DNA of 14,986 nt from contig UQLL01000036.1 of assembly GCA_900541835.1 (NCBI GenBank), positions 1 through 14,986 of the forward strand, given 5' to 3'. Shown here one piece after another: positions 1 to 7,177 of the stretch. The position numbers and the translations under genes were made by a program. The stretch's first letter is position 1, and each line of letters opens with the position of its first letter. The notes beneath the pieces were generated by a model. It was not told the origin of the DNA. It saw nothing but the letters and a program-made list of their open reading frames with translations, and searched no databases. The DNA comes from an uncultured Porphyromonadaceae bacterium (GTDB lineage Bacteria; Bacteroidota; Bacteroidia; Bacteroidales; Muribaculaceae).

Positions 1-92
1 CTCTTCAACTCGCGAAATTTCCGCGAAAATCCACCGCCCTGACGCAATATTTTTTTAAGGAACGAGGCCTGAGCCCCACCCTCCCCTACGTC

Positions 93-124
93 AGCGGGGT
101 GCGCCAATGCCGGCGCACCCCGCT
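93..124 (-). terminator. Strong hairpin downstream of hrpB, probable terminator
   Basis: A perfect 13-bp inverted repeat (93-105 with 112-124) with a 6-nt loop lies 19 nt beyond the stop codon of the leftward helicase gene. There is no T-run after the stem on either strand, so it is not a textbook intrinsic terminator. It could instead protect the 3' end or serve as a processing site. Bases 1-92 contain only short open frames; the AT-rich stretch around 45-58 carries no gene I can support. Confidence 0.5.
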
Positions 125-142
125 TCGCTTGTCCGCCCTCTT

Positions 143-2605
143 TCATCGGGCCGGGTCGAGGGGGTTGTCGGGCCAGCGGTGGCGGGGATAGCGGCGGCGC
201 AGTTCCTTGCGGACGTCGAAGTAGGTGGTGGTCCAGAAGGAGCGGAGGTCGGAGGTGAGCTGCACGGGCTTGAAGCCTGGCGAGAGGAGCTCCATGAGCA
301 CGGGGCGGCGACCGCCGTCGAGGCGGGGGGTGTCGAGCAGGCCGAGGCAATCCTGCAGGCGGGCGCTGACCACCGGCGCCTCGGCCCCCTGGCGGTAGTC
401 GACGCGGGCACGGCGTCCGCCGGGAAGCTGTATGTGCCCGGGTACCAGGCGCTCCAGCGCCTGCCGGCTCTCGTAGGGCAGGAGGCCCGTCATCACTTCG
501 CATATGTCTATCTTGCGTAGCTCGGCGGTGGTCGAGGCCTTGCCTATGTATAGCGGGAGCCAGTCAGAGGCACGGTCGAGCAGTGCCTGCGCGGAGAGGT
601 CGGGGATGTCCATCTCGGGGTGCCAGGCCTTCAGGGTGGCGACTCGCCGCTGCAGGTGCCGCACGGCGTCGGAGAAGTCGAACATGCTCAGTCCCTGGCG
701 TGGCGCGGCGGCGCAGATGGCGTCGCACACGAGCTGGCGGTGGTCGCCGGGCATGGGGCGGCTCTCGAGCAGGAGGCTTCCCAGGCGCAGCTCGCGGGCG
801 GCGACGGCACGGCCCTGGCGGGCGTCCCAGCTGACGTTGTCGCGCCAGCGGCCCAGCGGCACGAGGTCTTCAATACGGACCGGCGAGGCGAGGAAGATGC
901 GGCGGTCCATGGAGGCGACTGCCAGCAGGTCGTGGCCGCCGAGGCTGTCGGCCTCGGGGAGGGTGGCGATGCCGGGGCCGGCCAGGCGGTACCGGCCGTA
1001 GCCGCTCTTGCGAGCCACGCGCTCGGGGTAGGCGGTGGCGATGAGGAGGCCCGTGTCGGCCGGGTGCGGGTCGTCGTTGACCTCCGGGGCACGCACCAGC
1101 CGCCGGTACTGCGCGGCGATGTCGGCGATGCGTGAATAGCGGCCCGGCGCCTTCCTCGCCCTCTCGCGCCTTAGCTTGCCGATGCGCAGGTTGATGTCGG
1201 CCTGGTCGGAATCGGCCATGGGGTCGCGCTCTTCGAGCAGGGCGGCGATGTCGGCGGCGAGGGCCTTCAGCTCCGGAGTGTCGGCGCTGACGAGCATGGC
1301 GGCCATGCGCGGATGGCAGGGGAGAAGGGAGAGCTTTCGCCCGTATTCGGTGATGCGCCCCTTGTCGTCGAGTGCTTCGAGGTCGGCCAGGATGCGGCGC
1401 GCCTCGGCCAGGTGCCCGGGGGGCGGGGGAGTGAGCCATGGCAGGCGTGAGGCGTCCGGCTCGCCCCAGGCGGCGATGTCGAGCACCGTGCCCGCCAGGT
1501 CGGCGTCCATGATTTCGGGTCGGCGGCCGGCGGCCATGCGTGCCTCGGCACCCTTGGACCATAGGCGGTAGCAGACGCCGTCGCGCAGACGTCCGGCGCG
1601 TCCGGCGCGCTGCGTGGCCATGTCCAGCGATATCGGCACAGTGCAGAGGCGGCCGAGGCCCGTCGACGGCTCGTAGCGGAGGGTGCGGCATAGCCCCGAG
1701 TCGACGACCACGGTCACGCCCTCGATGGTGATGGACGTCTCGGCGATGGGTGTGGCGAGCACCACCTTGCGCCGGCCCGGCGGGGAGGGCGCTATTGCGC
1801 GGCGCTGCTGCTCGGGGCCGAGCAGGCCGTAGAGCGGACAGATGCGGGTGTCGCCCAACGAGCCTTCGAGGGCCTCGGAGCACTGCCGTATCTCGCCCTG
1901 GCCCGGCAGGAAGACGAGGATGTCGCCCGTGTGCTCGGCGTGCGCCTTGCGCACTACTGCAGGGACGCATCCCGTCGCGTCCGAAGGTGAGGCCTGGCCG
2001 CCCGGCGGAGCGTATACGATTTCGACGTGGTGGAGCCTGCCGGGCGCCTCGAGGTGCGTGGCGTCGAGCTCGCGGCAGAGCGGGGAAGCGTCGATGGTGG
2101 CCGACATTATGACAATTCGCAGGTCGGGGCGCACCTGCGCCTGAGCCTCGCGGACGAGCGCCAGGGCCACGTCGGCCGTCAGGCTCCGCTCGTGGAACTC
2201 GTCGAAGACTACGGCGGCGACACCCTCCAGGAACGGGTCCTCGACCAGCATACGCTGCAGTATGCCCTCGGTGATGACTTCCACGCGGGTGCGGGCCGAC
2301 ACCTTGGTCTCGAACCTCACCCGGCAGCCGACCGTCTCGCCGGTCTTCTCGCCGAGCATGTGCGCCATTCGGTCGGCGATCTGGCGGGCTGCCAGGCGCC
2401 GCGGCTCGAGCATGAGGATTTTCCCGTCGGGCAATGCCTGCATCATCACCAGCGGCAGCAGCGTCGACTTGCCGGCGCCAGGCTCGGCGGTGACCACCAG
2501 CCGCGCCCCCTCGGCGGCGACGGCCTCACCCAGCTGCGCGGCGATGCTTCCCGCCGGAAGCTCCGAGCAGTACCTGCCCATCCGCTCTTTCATGTTCTTT
2601 TCCAT
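143..2605 (-). CDS. hrpB: ATP-dependent helicase HrpB (DEAH/DExH-box family)
   Basis: An 820-aa superfamily 2 DExH helicase of the HrpB type. Visible motifs are Walker A GAGKST (residues 43-48), motif II DEFHER (135-140), motif III SAT (168-170) and motif VI QRAGRAGR (about 332-339). The DEFH box and the long C-terminal region are typical of HrpB rather than HrpA, and the length is full for the family. HrpB proteins are predicted cytoplasmic RNA helicases whose substrate is poorly known. The chosen ATG (2603-2605) lies 4 nt after the aroK stop, so the two genes are probably co-transcribed. Met5 and Met9 are alternative starts, since the first 15 residues carry no motif. No lesion is seen. The product class is secure; the exact start is less so. 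Confidence 0.93.
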   Translation of the reverse strand: MEKNMKERMGRYCSELPAGSIAAQLGEAVAAEGARLVVTAEPGAGKSTLLPLVMMQALPDGKILMLEPRRLAARQIADRMAHMLGEKTGETVGCRVRFETKVSARTRVEVITEGILQRMLVEDPFLEGVAAVVFDEFHERSLTADVALALVREAQAQVRPDLRIVIMSATIDASPLCRELDATHLEAPGRLHHVEIVYAPPGGQASPSDATGCVPAVVRKAHAEHTGDILVFLPGQGEIRQCSEALEGSLGDTRICPLYGLLGPEQQRRAIAPSPPGRRKVVLATPIAETSITIEGVTVVVDSGLCRTLRYEPSTGLGRLCTVPISLDMATQRAGRAGRLRDGVCYRLWSKGAEARMAAGRRPEIMDADLAGTVLDIAAWGEPDASRLPWLTPPPPGHLAEARRILADLEALDDKGRITEYGRKLSLLPCHPRMAAMLVSADTPELKALAADIAALLEERDPMADSDQADINLRIGKLRRERARKAPGRYSRIADIAAQYRRLVRAPEVNDDPHPADTGLLIATAYPERVARKSGYGRYRLAGPGIATLPEADSLGGHDLLAVASMDRRIFLASPVRIEDLVPLGRWRDNVSWDARQGRAVAARELRLGSLLLESRPMPGDHRQLVCDAICAAAPRQGLSMFDFSDAVRHLQRRVATLKAWHPEMDIPDLSAQALLDRASDWLPLYIGKASTTAELRKIDICEVMTGLLPYESRQALERLVPGHIQLPGGRRARVDYRQGAEAPVVSARLQDCLGLLDTPRLDGGRRPVLMELLSPGFKPVQLTSDLRSFWTTTYFDVRKELRRRYPRHRWPDNPLDPAR

Positions 2606-2609
2606 GGAT

Positions 2610-3146
2610 TCATTTCGATTGGAGCAGGGGCAGGAAGGCGGCTACCGATTCGGCGATCTGGGCGCGGTCCTCCAGGCGCGAGGAGTCGATGCGCAGGTGT
2701 GCCCGCGAGTAGAAGGGAACGCGGGCCGCGTGCATCTCCCCAAGGCGCGTGCGGAGGGCGTCACCGTCCAGGCCCGCCAGCAGCGGACGCTTGTCGGGCC
2801 GCAGTCGTATGCGCTGCATCAGCCGCCCCACGGGCGCCCGCAGCCACACCGTCTCCCCGCGCGACAGCATATACTCCATGTTGCCCAGGTGGCAGGGGGC
2901 GCCCCCTCCGGTGGCGACGACCACGTCCTCGAACTCGCCCACCTCGCGCAGCATCGCCCCCTCCAGGTCCCGGAACGCCTCCTCCCCGACAGTGGCGAAC
3001 AGCTCCCGCACGGTGGTGCGGAAACGGTTCTCGATGTAATGGTCCAGGTCGATGTAGCTCCGCCCCAGGGCTCGCGAAAGGGCCCGCCCGAACGTGCTCT
3101 TGCCGCTCGCCGGCATCCCCACGATGAAGATCGGTCTATGCTCCAT
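2610..3146 (-). CDS. aroK: Shikimate kinase
   Basis: A 178-aa P-loop kinase that phosphorylates shikimate at O3 with ATP in the chorismate (aromatic amino acid) pathway, in the cytoplasm. All family landmarks are visible: Walker A GMPASGKST (10-18), shikimate-binding Asp in DLD (33-35), Arg59 in FRDLE, the GGG turn (80-82), the lid motif RPDKRPLL (116-123) and the late Arg in a RVPFYSRAH segment (142-150). Length matches the 160-190 aa norm. It is the first gene of a leftward pair with hrpB (4-nt gap). It diverges from the alanine-dehydrogenase-like gene across 88 nt. The next Met (residue 11) lies inside the P-loop, so the ATG at 3146 must be the start. Confidence 0.96.
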   Translation of the reverse strand: MEHRPIFIVGMPASGKSTFGRALSRALGRSYIDLDHYIENRFRTTVRELFATVGEEAFRDLEGAMLREVGEFEDVVVATGGGAPCHLGNMEYMLSRGETVWLRAPVGRLMQRIRLRPDKRPLLAGLDGDALRTRLGEMHAARVPFYSRAHLRIDSSRLEDRAQIAESVAAFLPLLQSK

Positions 3147-3150
3147 GCGG

Positions 3151-3158
3151 CGAAGTTA
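3151..3158 (-). promoter_or_regulatory. Possible -7 promoter element of aroK-hrpB
   Basis: On the minus strand this reads TAACTTCG, a 7/8 match to the Bacteroidetes consensus TAnnTTTG. It ends only 4 nt before the aroK ATG, which would give an almost leaderless transcript. No TTTG -33 element is visible at the expected distance, so this is tentative. Confidence 0.3.
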
Positions 3159-3202
3159 CAATTTTTTTCGGCACCGATGCCCCGGGTATGGATTTTTTTC
3201 CT

Positions 3203-3210
3203 TACTTTTG
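3203..3210 (+). promoter_or_regulatory. -7 promoter element of the alanine-dehydrogenase-like gene
   Basis: TACTTTTG matches the Bacteroidetes -7 consensus TAnnTTTG exactly. It sits 24 nt before the ATG at 3235, which implies a short leader of about 20 nt. A clear -33 TTTG is not seen. The site supports a start at 3235 rather than at in-frame codons further upstream. Confidence 0.55.
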
Positions 3211-3234
3211 CACATAAGAAACGTATCGAAGACC

Positions 3235-4329
3235 ATGAGCACTGACATGAAAGTCGAGACCTGCCCCCGTCCGGACGCCCCGTCCGCGCGCCCGTCAGGC
3301 CGCCGCATCGGCATGCTGGCCAATCACCACGACAGCGACGAGACGCGCCTGTTCCTCACTCCCGAGACCTGCGGGCGCCTCATCTCCGACGGCTGGGAGG
3401 TCTGCATGGAGACCGACGCCGCCTCCCCCATAAGCTACGCCGACACCGCCTACGCCGACTACGGCGTGGAAATAGTGAACCGCGCCGACGCCCTCGGCTG
3501 CGACATCGTGCTGAGCTACGCCCCCATACCCGCCCCCGACGTGGAAAAAATGCACCCCGGCGCCGTGCTGCTCTGCATGTTCTCCCCGGCGCTCTTCTCC
3601 CGCACCGTCATCGAGGCCCTCAAGGAGCGCGTGGTCTGCACCATCGCCCTCGACGAGATCGAGAGCCACAACGGCGTCCAGGTCTTCGCCAACATAGTCG
3701 ACGACGTCGACGGCCGCGCCGCCATGTGGTACGCCCAGGAGGCCCTCTCGTTCCTCGGCGGCGGCAAGGGAGTGCTCATAGGCGGAGTCCCCGGCATCAT
3801 GCCCTGCGAGGTGCTCATCATCGGCATGGGCCGCAAGGTGCAGCAGGCAGCCCTCTGCGCCATCGCCCTCGGAGCGCAGGTCACCCTGATGGACAACGAC
3901 ATGAGCGAGCTCCAGCTCGCCCAGTCCGTGTGCGGCGACCGCCTCGTCACCTGCGCCATACACCCGCGCCCGCTGGCCTCCAAGGTGAAGACCGCCGACG
4001 TCATCCTCATCGACTCCTGCACCCGCGACTTCGAATTCCCCGCGCAGCTCAAGAGCCTCGTCAAGGCCGACTGCTTCGTGCTCGACTTCCACCTCTCGTC
4101 GCCGTCGCTGTCCACGCCCCGCACCGTCACCCAGGGCCTGGCCACCTGCCTGTACAACCTCTTCTTGGAGTTCCGGCTCAAGGATGGAGTGGAGAACACG
4201 CTGCTCACCACCGCCGGCGTGCGCCGAGGCGTCATAACCTACGGCGGGCACCTCTGCAACAAGCTCGTGTCCTCCATCGCCGGAATGCAGGTCGTGGACC
4301 TGGACATGCTCCTTTCCCGCACCAACTGA
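3235..4329 (+). CDS. Divergent alanine dehydrogenase / PNT-family protein
   Basis: A 364-aa protein with the two-domain layout of alanine dehydrogenase and transhydrogenase alpha subunits. The N-terminal catalytic-type domain keeps the substrate Arg (DETRLFLTP, Arg38). The GGVPGIMPCEV link leads into a Rossmann fold with GMG (197-199) and an acidic residue at the end of strand 2 (Asp220), which favours NAD(H). By eye, the Lys of the canonical KVKEP segment is replaced by SYAPIP (about 94-98), and the His of FLHLA by FSPA (about 116-119). The third glycine of GxGxxG is also absent. Ordinary alanine deamination is therefore doubtful; it may be a binding protein or use another substrate. The frame stays open upstream to 3094, but the -7 element at 3203 and the start of family similarity support ATG 3235. 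ATG 3247 is an alternative. Confidence 0.75.
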   Translation: MSTDMKVETCPRPDAPSARPSGRRIGMLANHHDSDETRLFLTPETCGRLISDGWEVCMETDAASPISYADTAYADYGVEIVNRADALGCDIVLSYAPIPAPDVEKMHPGAVLLCMFSPALFSRTVIEALKERVVCTIALDEIESHNGVQVFANIVDDVDGRAAMWYAQEALSFLGGGKGVLIGGVPGIMPCEVLIIGMGRKVQQAALCAIALGAQVTLMDNDMSELQLAQSVCGDRLVTCAIHPRPLASKVKTADVILIDSCTRDFEFPAQLKSLVKADCFVLDFHLSSPSLSTPRTVTQGLATCLYNLFLEFRLKDGVENTLLTTAGVRRGVITYGGHLCNKLVSSIAGMQVVDLDMLLSRTN

Positions 4330-4368
4330 GCGGGCGCGTCAAAATTCAGAATTTCGGTCAGAACGTAG

Positions 4369-4388
4369 GGATGCACCCCGGTGCATCC
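4369..4388. repeat. Hairpin-forming inverted repeat after the alanine-dehydrogenase-like gene
   Basis: GGATGCAC and GTGCATCC form a perfect 8-bp stem around CCCG, 40 nt past the stop codon. No T-run follows. A small AT-rich palindrome, AAATTC-A-GAATTT, lies just before it at 4342-4354. The repeat may be a terminator without a U-tract or a protein-binding site. Confidence 0.4.
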
Positions 4389-4423
4389 GCCACGATTCGC
4401 CGGATTTTGCAACACCCTCATCC

Positions 4424-4443
4424 TTTCCGGCAACACCCGGAAA
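4424..4443 (+). repeat. Hairpin in the probable leader of the glycosyltransferase gene
   Basis: TTTCCGG and CCGGAAA form a 7-bp stem with loop CAACAC, followed by AA. It ends 34 nt before the GTG start at 4478. The 9-mer GCAACACCC occurs twice here (4409-4417 and 4430-4438), the second copy overlapping the loop. It could affect translation of the downstream gene; no known riboswitch is recognised. Confidence 0.35.
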
Positions 4444-4477
4444 AAGTCACCTCGAGACCCCGCTTCAACAGGATAAC

Positions 4478-5557
4478 GTGCCGCGACTGATACTACCCAT
4501 CGGAAGCCCCGGCTCGCCCACCGAGGCCCGCACCGCCCTGCGCATGGCCGAAATGCGCCTGCAAGGGTGGCGCACCACCGTCTACACCCCAGGCTCGACC
4601 CTGCTCGACGCCCCATTCCGCGCCGCCGGCATCGACCTGCGCCACCTCCCCCTGCACGGCCCCGCCGACCTCGCCTCCATGCGCACCCTGGCCCGCCACC
4701 TGCGCGGCGAGGAGCCTCGCGCCGCCATCGTGGCCCAGGACTACGACACCGCCTTCCTGGCCCTGTGCGCCCGCAAGCTCGCCCGCCGGCAGGACCTGCG
4801 CGTCATACTCGTCAGCGACCAGCGCCGCCCCCCGCGCACCACCTGGCTGGCGAGACGCATATACCGCAACCTCTCCGCACTCGTCTTCACCAGCATCTAC
4901 TCCCTGGCCCTCTTCCGCATGGCCGAGCAGAAGACCGGCCGCGTGCTCACCTCCCCGGACCGCGTGCACGTCTCCCTGCACGGCGCCGGCACCCCGCCGC
5001 CCGCCGCCGACGAGCCCAAAGGCCCCGTCATCGCCCTCTACCACGGCGAGCTCCGCCCCGGCTGCGGCCTGCGCCACCTCATCGACGCCCTCCCCGCCAT
5101 GCGCGGCAGGCGCCTGCGCCTCATGATAGCCGGACAGGGCCGCTCCGACTACATGGACCGCCTGCGCCGCCGCGCCATCAGCCGCGACGTCATGGACCTC
5201 ATCAGCTGGCGCCGCGAGCGGCCCTCCATGGCGGAACTCGCCGCCACCGCGCACTTCGGCATCTTCCCCTACCACGGCGAGGAACTCTTCGGCGACGCCA
5301 ACGTGGAGCTCATGGCCGCCGGCCGACCCCAGATCGTCACCTCCGGGCACGTCGCCCGCGAGTACCTCGGCGACGACGGCGGCGCCGTCTACATCCCCGC
5401 CGACGCCCCCGCCGACGCCTACACCTCCGCCATGCTCCGCCTGAGCACCGACGCCGACCTCCGCGCCCGCCTGGGCGCCGATGCCGCCGACGCCTACCGC
5501 CGACGCTTCGACCCCGGCCGCCTCCTGGCCGACTTCGCCGCCATCCTCGAAAAATAG
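4478..5557 (+). CDS. GT-B glycosyltransferase, GT4-like
   Basis: A 359-aa protein with the two Rossmann-like domains of GT-B glycosyltransferases. The N-terminal acceptor-side domain begins at the first strand (RLILPIGSPGSP). The C-terminal donor domain starts near residue 188 with a YHGELRPGCGLRHLI segment. The retaining EX7E motif is intact as Glu269 and Glu277 in EELFGDANVELMAAGRP. Such enzymes transfer sugars from nucleotide donors to glycan or lipid acceptors at the cytoplasmic membrane; donor and acceptor cannot be read here. No signal peptide or membrane helix is seen. The start is a GTG, because the first ATG would remove the first strand and glycine loop. The gene stands alone, with no other glycan genes next to it. 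Base composition is extreme (75% GC in 5401-5460, counted by hand). Confidence 0.82.
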   Translation: MPRLILPIGSPGSPTEARTALRMAEMRLQGWRTTVYTPGSTLLDAPFRAAGIDLRHLPLHGPADLASMRTLARHLRGEEPRAAIVAQDYDTAFLALCARKLARRQDLRVILVSDQRRPPRTTWLARRIYRNLSALVFTSIYSLALFRMAEQKTGRVLTSPDRVHVSLHGAGTPPPAADEPKGPVIALYHGELRPGCGLRHLIDALPAMRGRRLRLMIAGQGRSDYMDRLRRRAISRDVMDLISWRRERPSMAELAATAHFGIFPYHGEELFGDANVELMAAGRPQIVTSGHVAREYLGDDGGAVYIPADAPADAYTSAMLRLSTDADLRARLGADAADAYRRRFDPGRLLADFAAILEK

Positions 5558-5670
5558 TCATCGCCGCCCGATAAACGTGTTTAACTGGCTATTCTGAGTG
5601 ATATTACGCATTGACAAGCCCCCTATTTTAGTATTTGCATCGGCTGTCCAAGGAAAATAATAAAGAAATT

Positions 5671-5700
5671 TTAACAATCAAGGGTTGAAATGTTAACAAT
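5671..5700 (+). repeat. Direct repeat TTAACAAT, possible operator upstream of the C10 protease
   Basis: TTAACAAT occurs at 5671-5678 and again at 5693-5700. The copies are 22 nt apart start to start, about two helical turns. They lie in the 222-nt AT-rich gap (5558-5779) before the protease gene, upstream of the candidate -7 element at 5746. This spacing suits two subunits of a DNA-binding protein on one face of the helix, but AT-rich chance similarity is possible. Nothing else in the gap is recognised. Confidence 0.3.
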
Positions 5701-5745
5701 GCTTAAACTTTCCCTAAAATTAGTATCTATACGGAAAAATATTCG

Positions 5746-5753
5746 TATCTTGC
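5746..5753 (+). promoter_or_regulatory. Candidate -7 element of the protease-lipoprotein unit
   Basis: TATCTTGC resembles the Bacteroidetes -7 element with one base of the TTTG missing (TATCTT-G). It lies 26 nt before the ATG at 5780, so the leader would be about 20 nt. There is no convincing -33 element. Confidence 0.35.
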
Positions 5754-5779
5754 GACTGCAAAATAAAAATACCATCGAC

Positions 5780-7120
5780 ATGATGCAGAAACTATCCTCC
5801 TTACTGGTGGCTGCGCTCCTCCTCCTGATGGGCGCATGCTCCAACGACGTGCTGGACCTCAGCACCGACACGACAACCAACAACACGAACGCCCCGCGCG
5901 GCTTCGTAAGCATGGACCAGGCCAAGGCGCGCCTGGCAAACATCGTCAACCAGCTCAACTCTCAGACTTCCGACGCCTCGCAGCCCTTCCCCGCCGTCAC
6001 CCCCTCGCGCCTGACCGGCGTAGCCCTCGGCGCCGACATGAAGCCCCTCACTCGCGCCGACGACCAGACCCAAGCCGGATGCTACCTCCTGCGCATGGAC
6101 AACGATATGTTCGCCATCATGAGCGCCACCGACAACCGCCCCGAGCTACTGGCCATCGGCAGCGGCTACCCCAACTTCGAGGACTCCACCGCTCTCGTCC
6201 CCAATCCCGGCTACTGGGATCCAATCGTGCCCATGGATACTCTCCCGCATGTCAACGAGCAAAGGGACTCGGTGTTCACAAAAATAATCAAAACCGAATA
6301 CGAGTACCTGGCGGAGAATCTGTGCCCTGTCAAGTGGGGAAACAAGTACCCCTATAACAACCGGGTCAGGATGCTTCCCACCGGGAATTTCAATCCCATT
6401 ACCGGCGAGCCCATGCTCGCACATGCCGCTGTTGGATGTGTCGCAGTGGCGTGTGCGCAGATTATGCTGGCACCGAACCTGCGGGGTGGCTACTACAAAG
6501 AACACACCTTTGACTGGGATGCCCTCGCCCAATGCCGCTACGCCAGTTCATTCAGTCCTATCTCTTCGGAAGTTCACCAAGTGGCTACCCTATTCGAGGA
6601 CCTGACCAACGAGGAAAACATTAATCCGAGCACTTGGGGCCTCGGCGTGACATGGGCAAATCCCTCCAACATCATCCACACCCTGGAGCATTTCCACTTC
6701 AAGAATCCAGGCAAAGGTCCCTACGCGTTCAATCTTGACACGGTCAAGTCCGAACTTCTGCAGGGTTATCCCCTCTATTTCTCGGCCTATGGCGGAGTGG
6801 ATTCCGTCAAAATGCTCGGAGGACATGCCTGGGTGTGCCATGGCCTCATGAAAGCCAAGATCACCATTGGGGTCTACGCGTCGCATAACATTCTCGAACA
6901 GCCCGAGCTCATAGACCAAAAGGAGGAAACGGCATGGTATCTGCAGATGAACTGGGGCTGGGATTCCAAAGGCGACGGGTACTATCTCGCAAAATTCAAC
7001 GATTTCCTGAACAACATAAAGGGACCGGACGTGCCTGAGGATGGAACGTCACCCACCGCAGGACAAAACATCTACTTCCCCAATACCACGGGCATAATAT
7101 ATGGGTTCAGATTCAGGTAA
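5780..7120 (+). CDS. C10-family cysteine protease (streptopain-like), lipoprotein precursor
   Basis: A 446-aa precursor. Residues 1-20 form a lipoprotein signal peptide ending in LMGAC (Cys20), so the protein is probably anchored to the outer membrane. Residues about 28-150 resemble the SpeB/Spi-type prodomain, including an AGCYLLRMDNDMFAIMSATD segment. The catalytic domain follows: Cys220 in VGCVAVACAQIM, His349 in GGHAWVCHG, and NWGWDSKGDGYY (Asn391, Trp392, Trp394). The C10 catalytic dyad and its supporting residues are therefore intact. Family members are made as zymogens and cleave host or bacterial proteins. The frame is open from 5690, but the signal peptide fixes the start at 5780 (or the adjacent ATG at 5783). 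Hand counts show 67-75% GC over the prodomain and 43-52% from about 6240, so the gene is compositionally split near the predicted prodomain end. A lipoprotein gene follows after 57 nt. Confidence 0.9.
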   Translation: MMQKLSSLLVAALLLLMGACSNDVLDLSTDTTTNNTNAPRGFVSMDQAKARLANIVNQLNSQTSDASQPFPAVTPSRLTGVALGADMKPLTRADDQTQAGCYLLRMDNDMFAIMSATDNRPELLAIGSGYPNFEDSTALVPNPGYWDPIVPMDTLPHVNEQRDSVFTKIIKTEYEYLAENLCPVKWGNKYPYNNRVRMLPTGNFNPITGEPMLAHAAVGCVAVACAQIMLAPNLRGGYYKEHTFDWDALAQCRYASSFSPISSEVHQVATLFEDLTNEENINPSTWGLGVTWANPSNIIHTLEHFHFKNPGKGPYAFNLDTVKSELLQGYPLYFSAYGGVDSVKMLGGHAWVCHGLMKAKITIGVYASHNILEQPELIDQKEETAWYLQMNWGWDSKGDGYYLAKFNDFLNNIKGPDVPEDGTSPTAGQNIYFPNTTGIIYGFRFR

Positions 7121-7177
7121 AATCTGACGACAAGAGTGAAACAATCCTTCCAACAACCACATAAAACCACGATAGCG

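Noticed and set aside
1..58. Tail of a partial plus-strand gene at the left edge
   Set aside because: Two frames end within 60 bases (stops at 40-42 and 56-58), but the few codons show nothing recognisable, so no gene can be supported.
3295..4251. Minus-strand open frame of 318 codons opposite the alanine-dehydrogenase-like gene
   Set aside because: It has low-complexity Gly/Ala/Val/Glu/His composition and no recognisable motif. It lies antisense to a clear family member.
5611..5638. Sigma70-like TTGACA followed 17 nt later by TTTGCA, upstream of the protease
   Set aside because: TTTGCA is not a -10 hexamer, and Bacteroidetes housekeeping promoters use a different consensus. As a -7 element (AGTATTTG) it lacks the TA, and it would leave a leader of about 135 nt.
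5690..5779. Upstream extension of the protease start to 5690
   Set aside because: The extra 30 residues are basic, encoded by AT-rich spacer DNA that includes the candidate promoter, and would bury the lipoprotein signal peptide.
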